A stretch of DNA of 13,299 bases. Origin: Desulfobacterales bacterium. Its GTDB lineage: Bacteria; Desulfobacterota; Desulfobacteria; Desulfobacterales; C00003060. Below, in pieces: positions 13,293 to 13,299 of this stretch. The stretch covers positions 1 to 13,299 of the forward strand of contig JAUWXJ010000041.1 in the NCBI GenBank assembly GCA_030616425.1, given 5' to 3'. The notes below the pieces were generated by a model. The model was not told the origin of the DNA, did no database searches, and saw nothing but the letters and a program-made list of their open reading frames with translations. Position numbers and translations under genes: made by a program. Within the stretch, counting starts at the first letter, position 1, and every line of letters begins with the position of its first letter.

Positions 13293-13299
13293 GTAAGTT

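Overview
This is a chromosomal stretch whose genes all lie on the minus strand. It looks like a Desulfobacterota (deltaproteobacterial) genome. The evidence is the yqeY-dnaG-rpoD block, the block nif3 / C4 zinc-ribbon protein / rnpB / HPr-domain protein / ispD, and the style of the intergenic repeats. The phylum is an inference from gene order and protein character, not from a search.

In transcription order (right to left): tRNA-Ala(CGC); hisB; a lipoprotein of unknown function; hisA; a gap of about 475 bp with a repeat remnant; yqeY, dnaG (TTG start) and rpoD, a version of the macromolecular-synthesis operon without rpsU next to it; tRNA-Met(CAT) behind a recognisable promoter; nif3 (GTG start); a coiled-coil zinc-ribbon protein (GTG start); RNase P RNA; a 438-residue protein with an HPr domain at its C-terminus; ispD; a gap of about 650 bp carrying a 277-bp MITE-like element; and a vapBC toxin-antitoxin pair with its own promoter and operator. 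The toxin gene runs off the left edge.

Most genes are core functions: histidine synthesis, replication priming, the main sigma factor, tRNA processing and isoprenoid precursors. The unusual content lies between and at the edges of the genes. Three intergenic regions and the 5' parts of two genes hold short arrays of degenerate 7-bp units (GGATTGC, GGTTCAC, CACTGAC and similar), often arranged so that they fold back on themselves. A 36-bp GC-rich palindromic repeat occurs twice, identical, in the same orientation and reading frame, at the very 5' ends of ispD and of the lipoprotein gene. It seems to be translated there, because neither gene has a satisfactory start codon downstream of it. The core of the MITE has a relative in the yqeY-hisA gap.

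I see no CRISPR array, prophage, intact transposase or defence island beyond vapBC. The best candidates for something undescribed are the translated repeat, the heptamer arrays, the large HPr fusion next to rnpB, and a possible small RNA ending in a terminator just upstream of rnpB.
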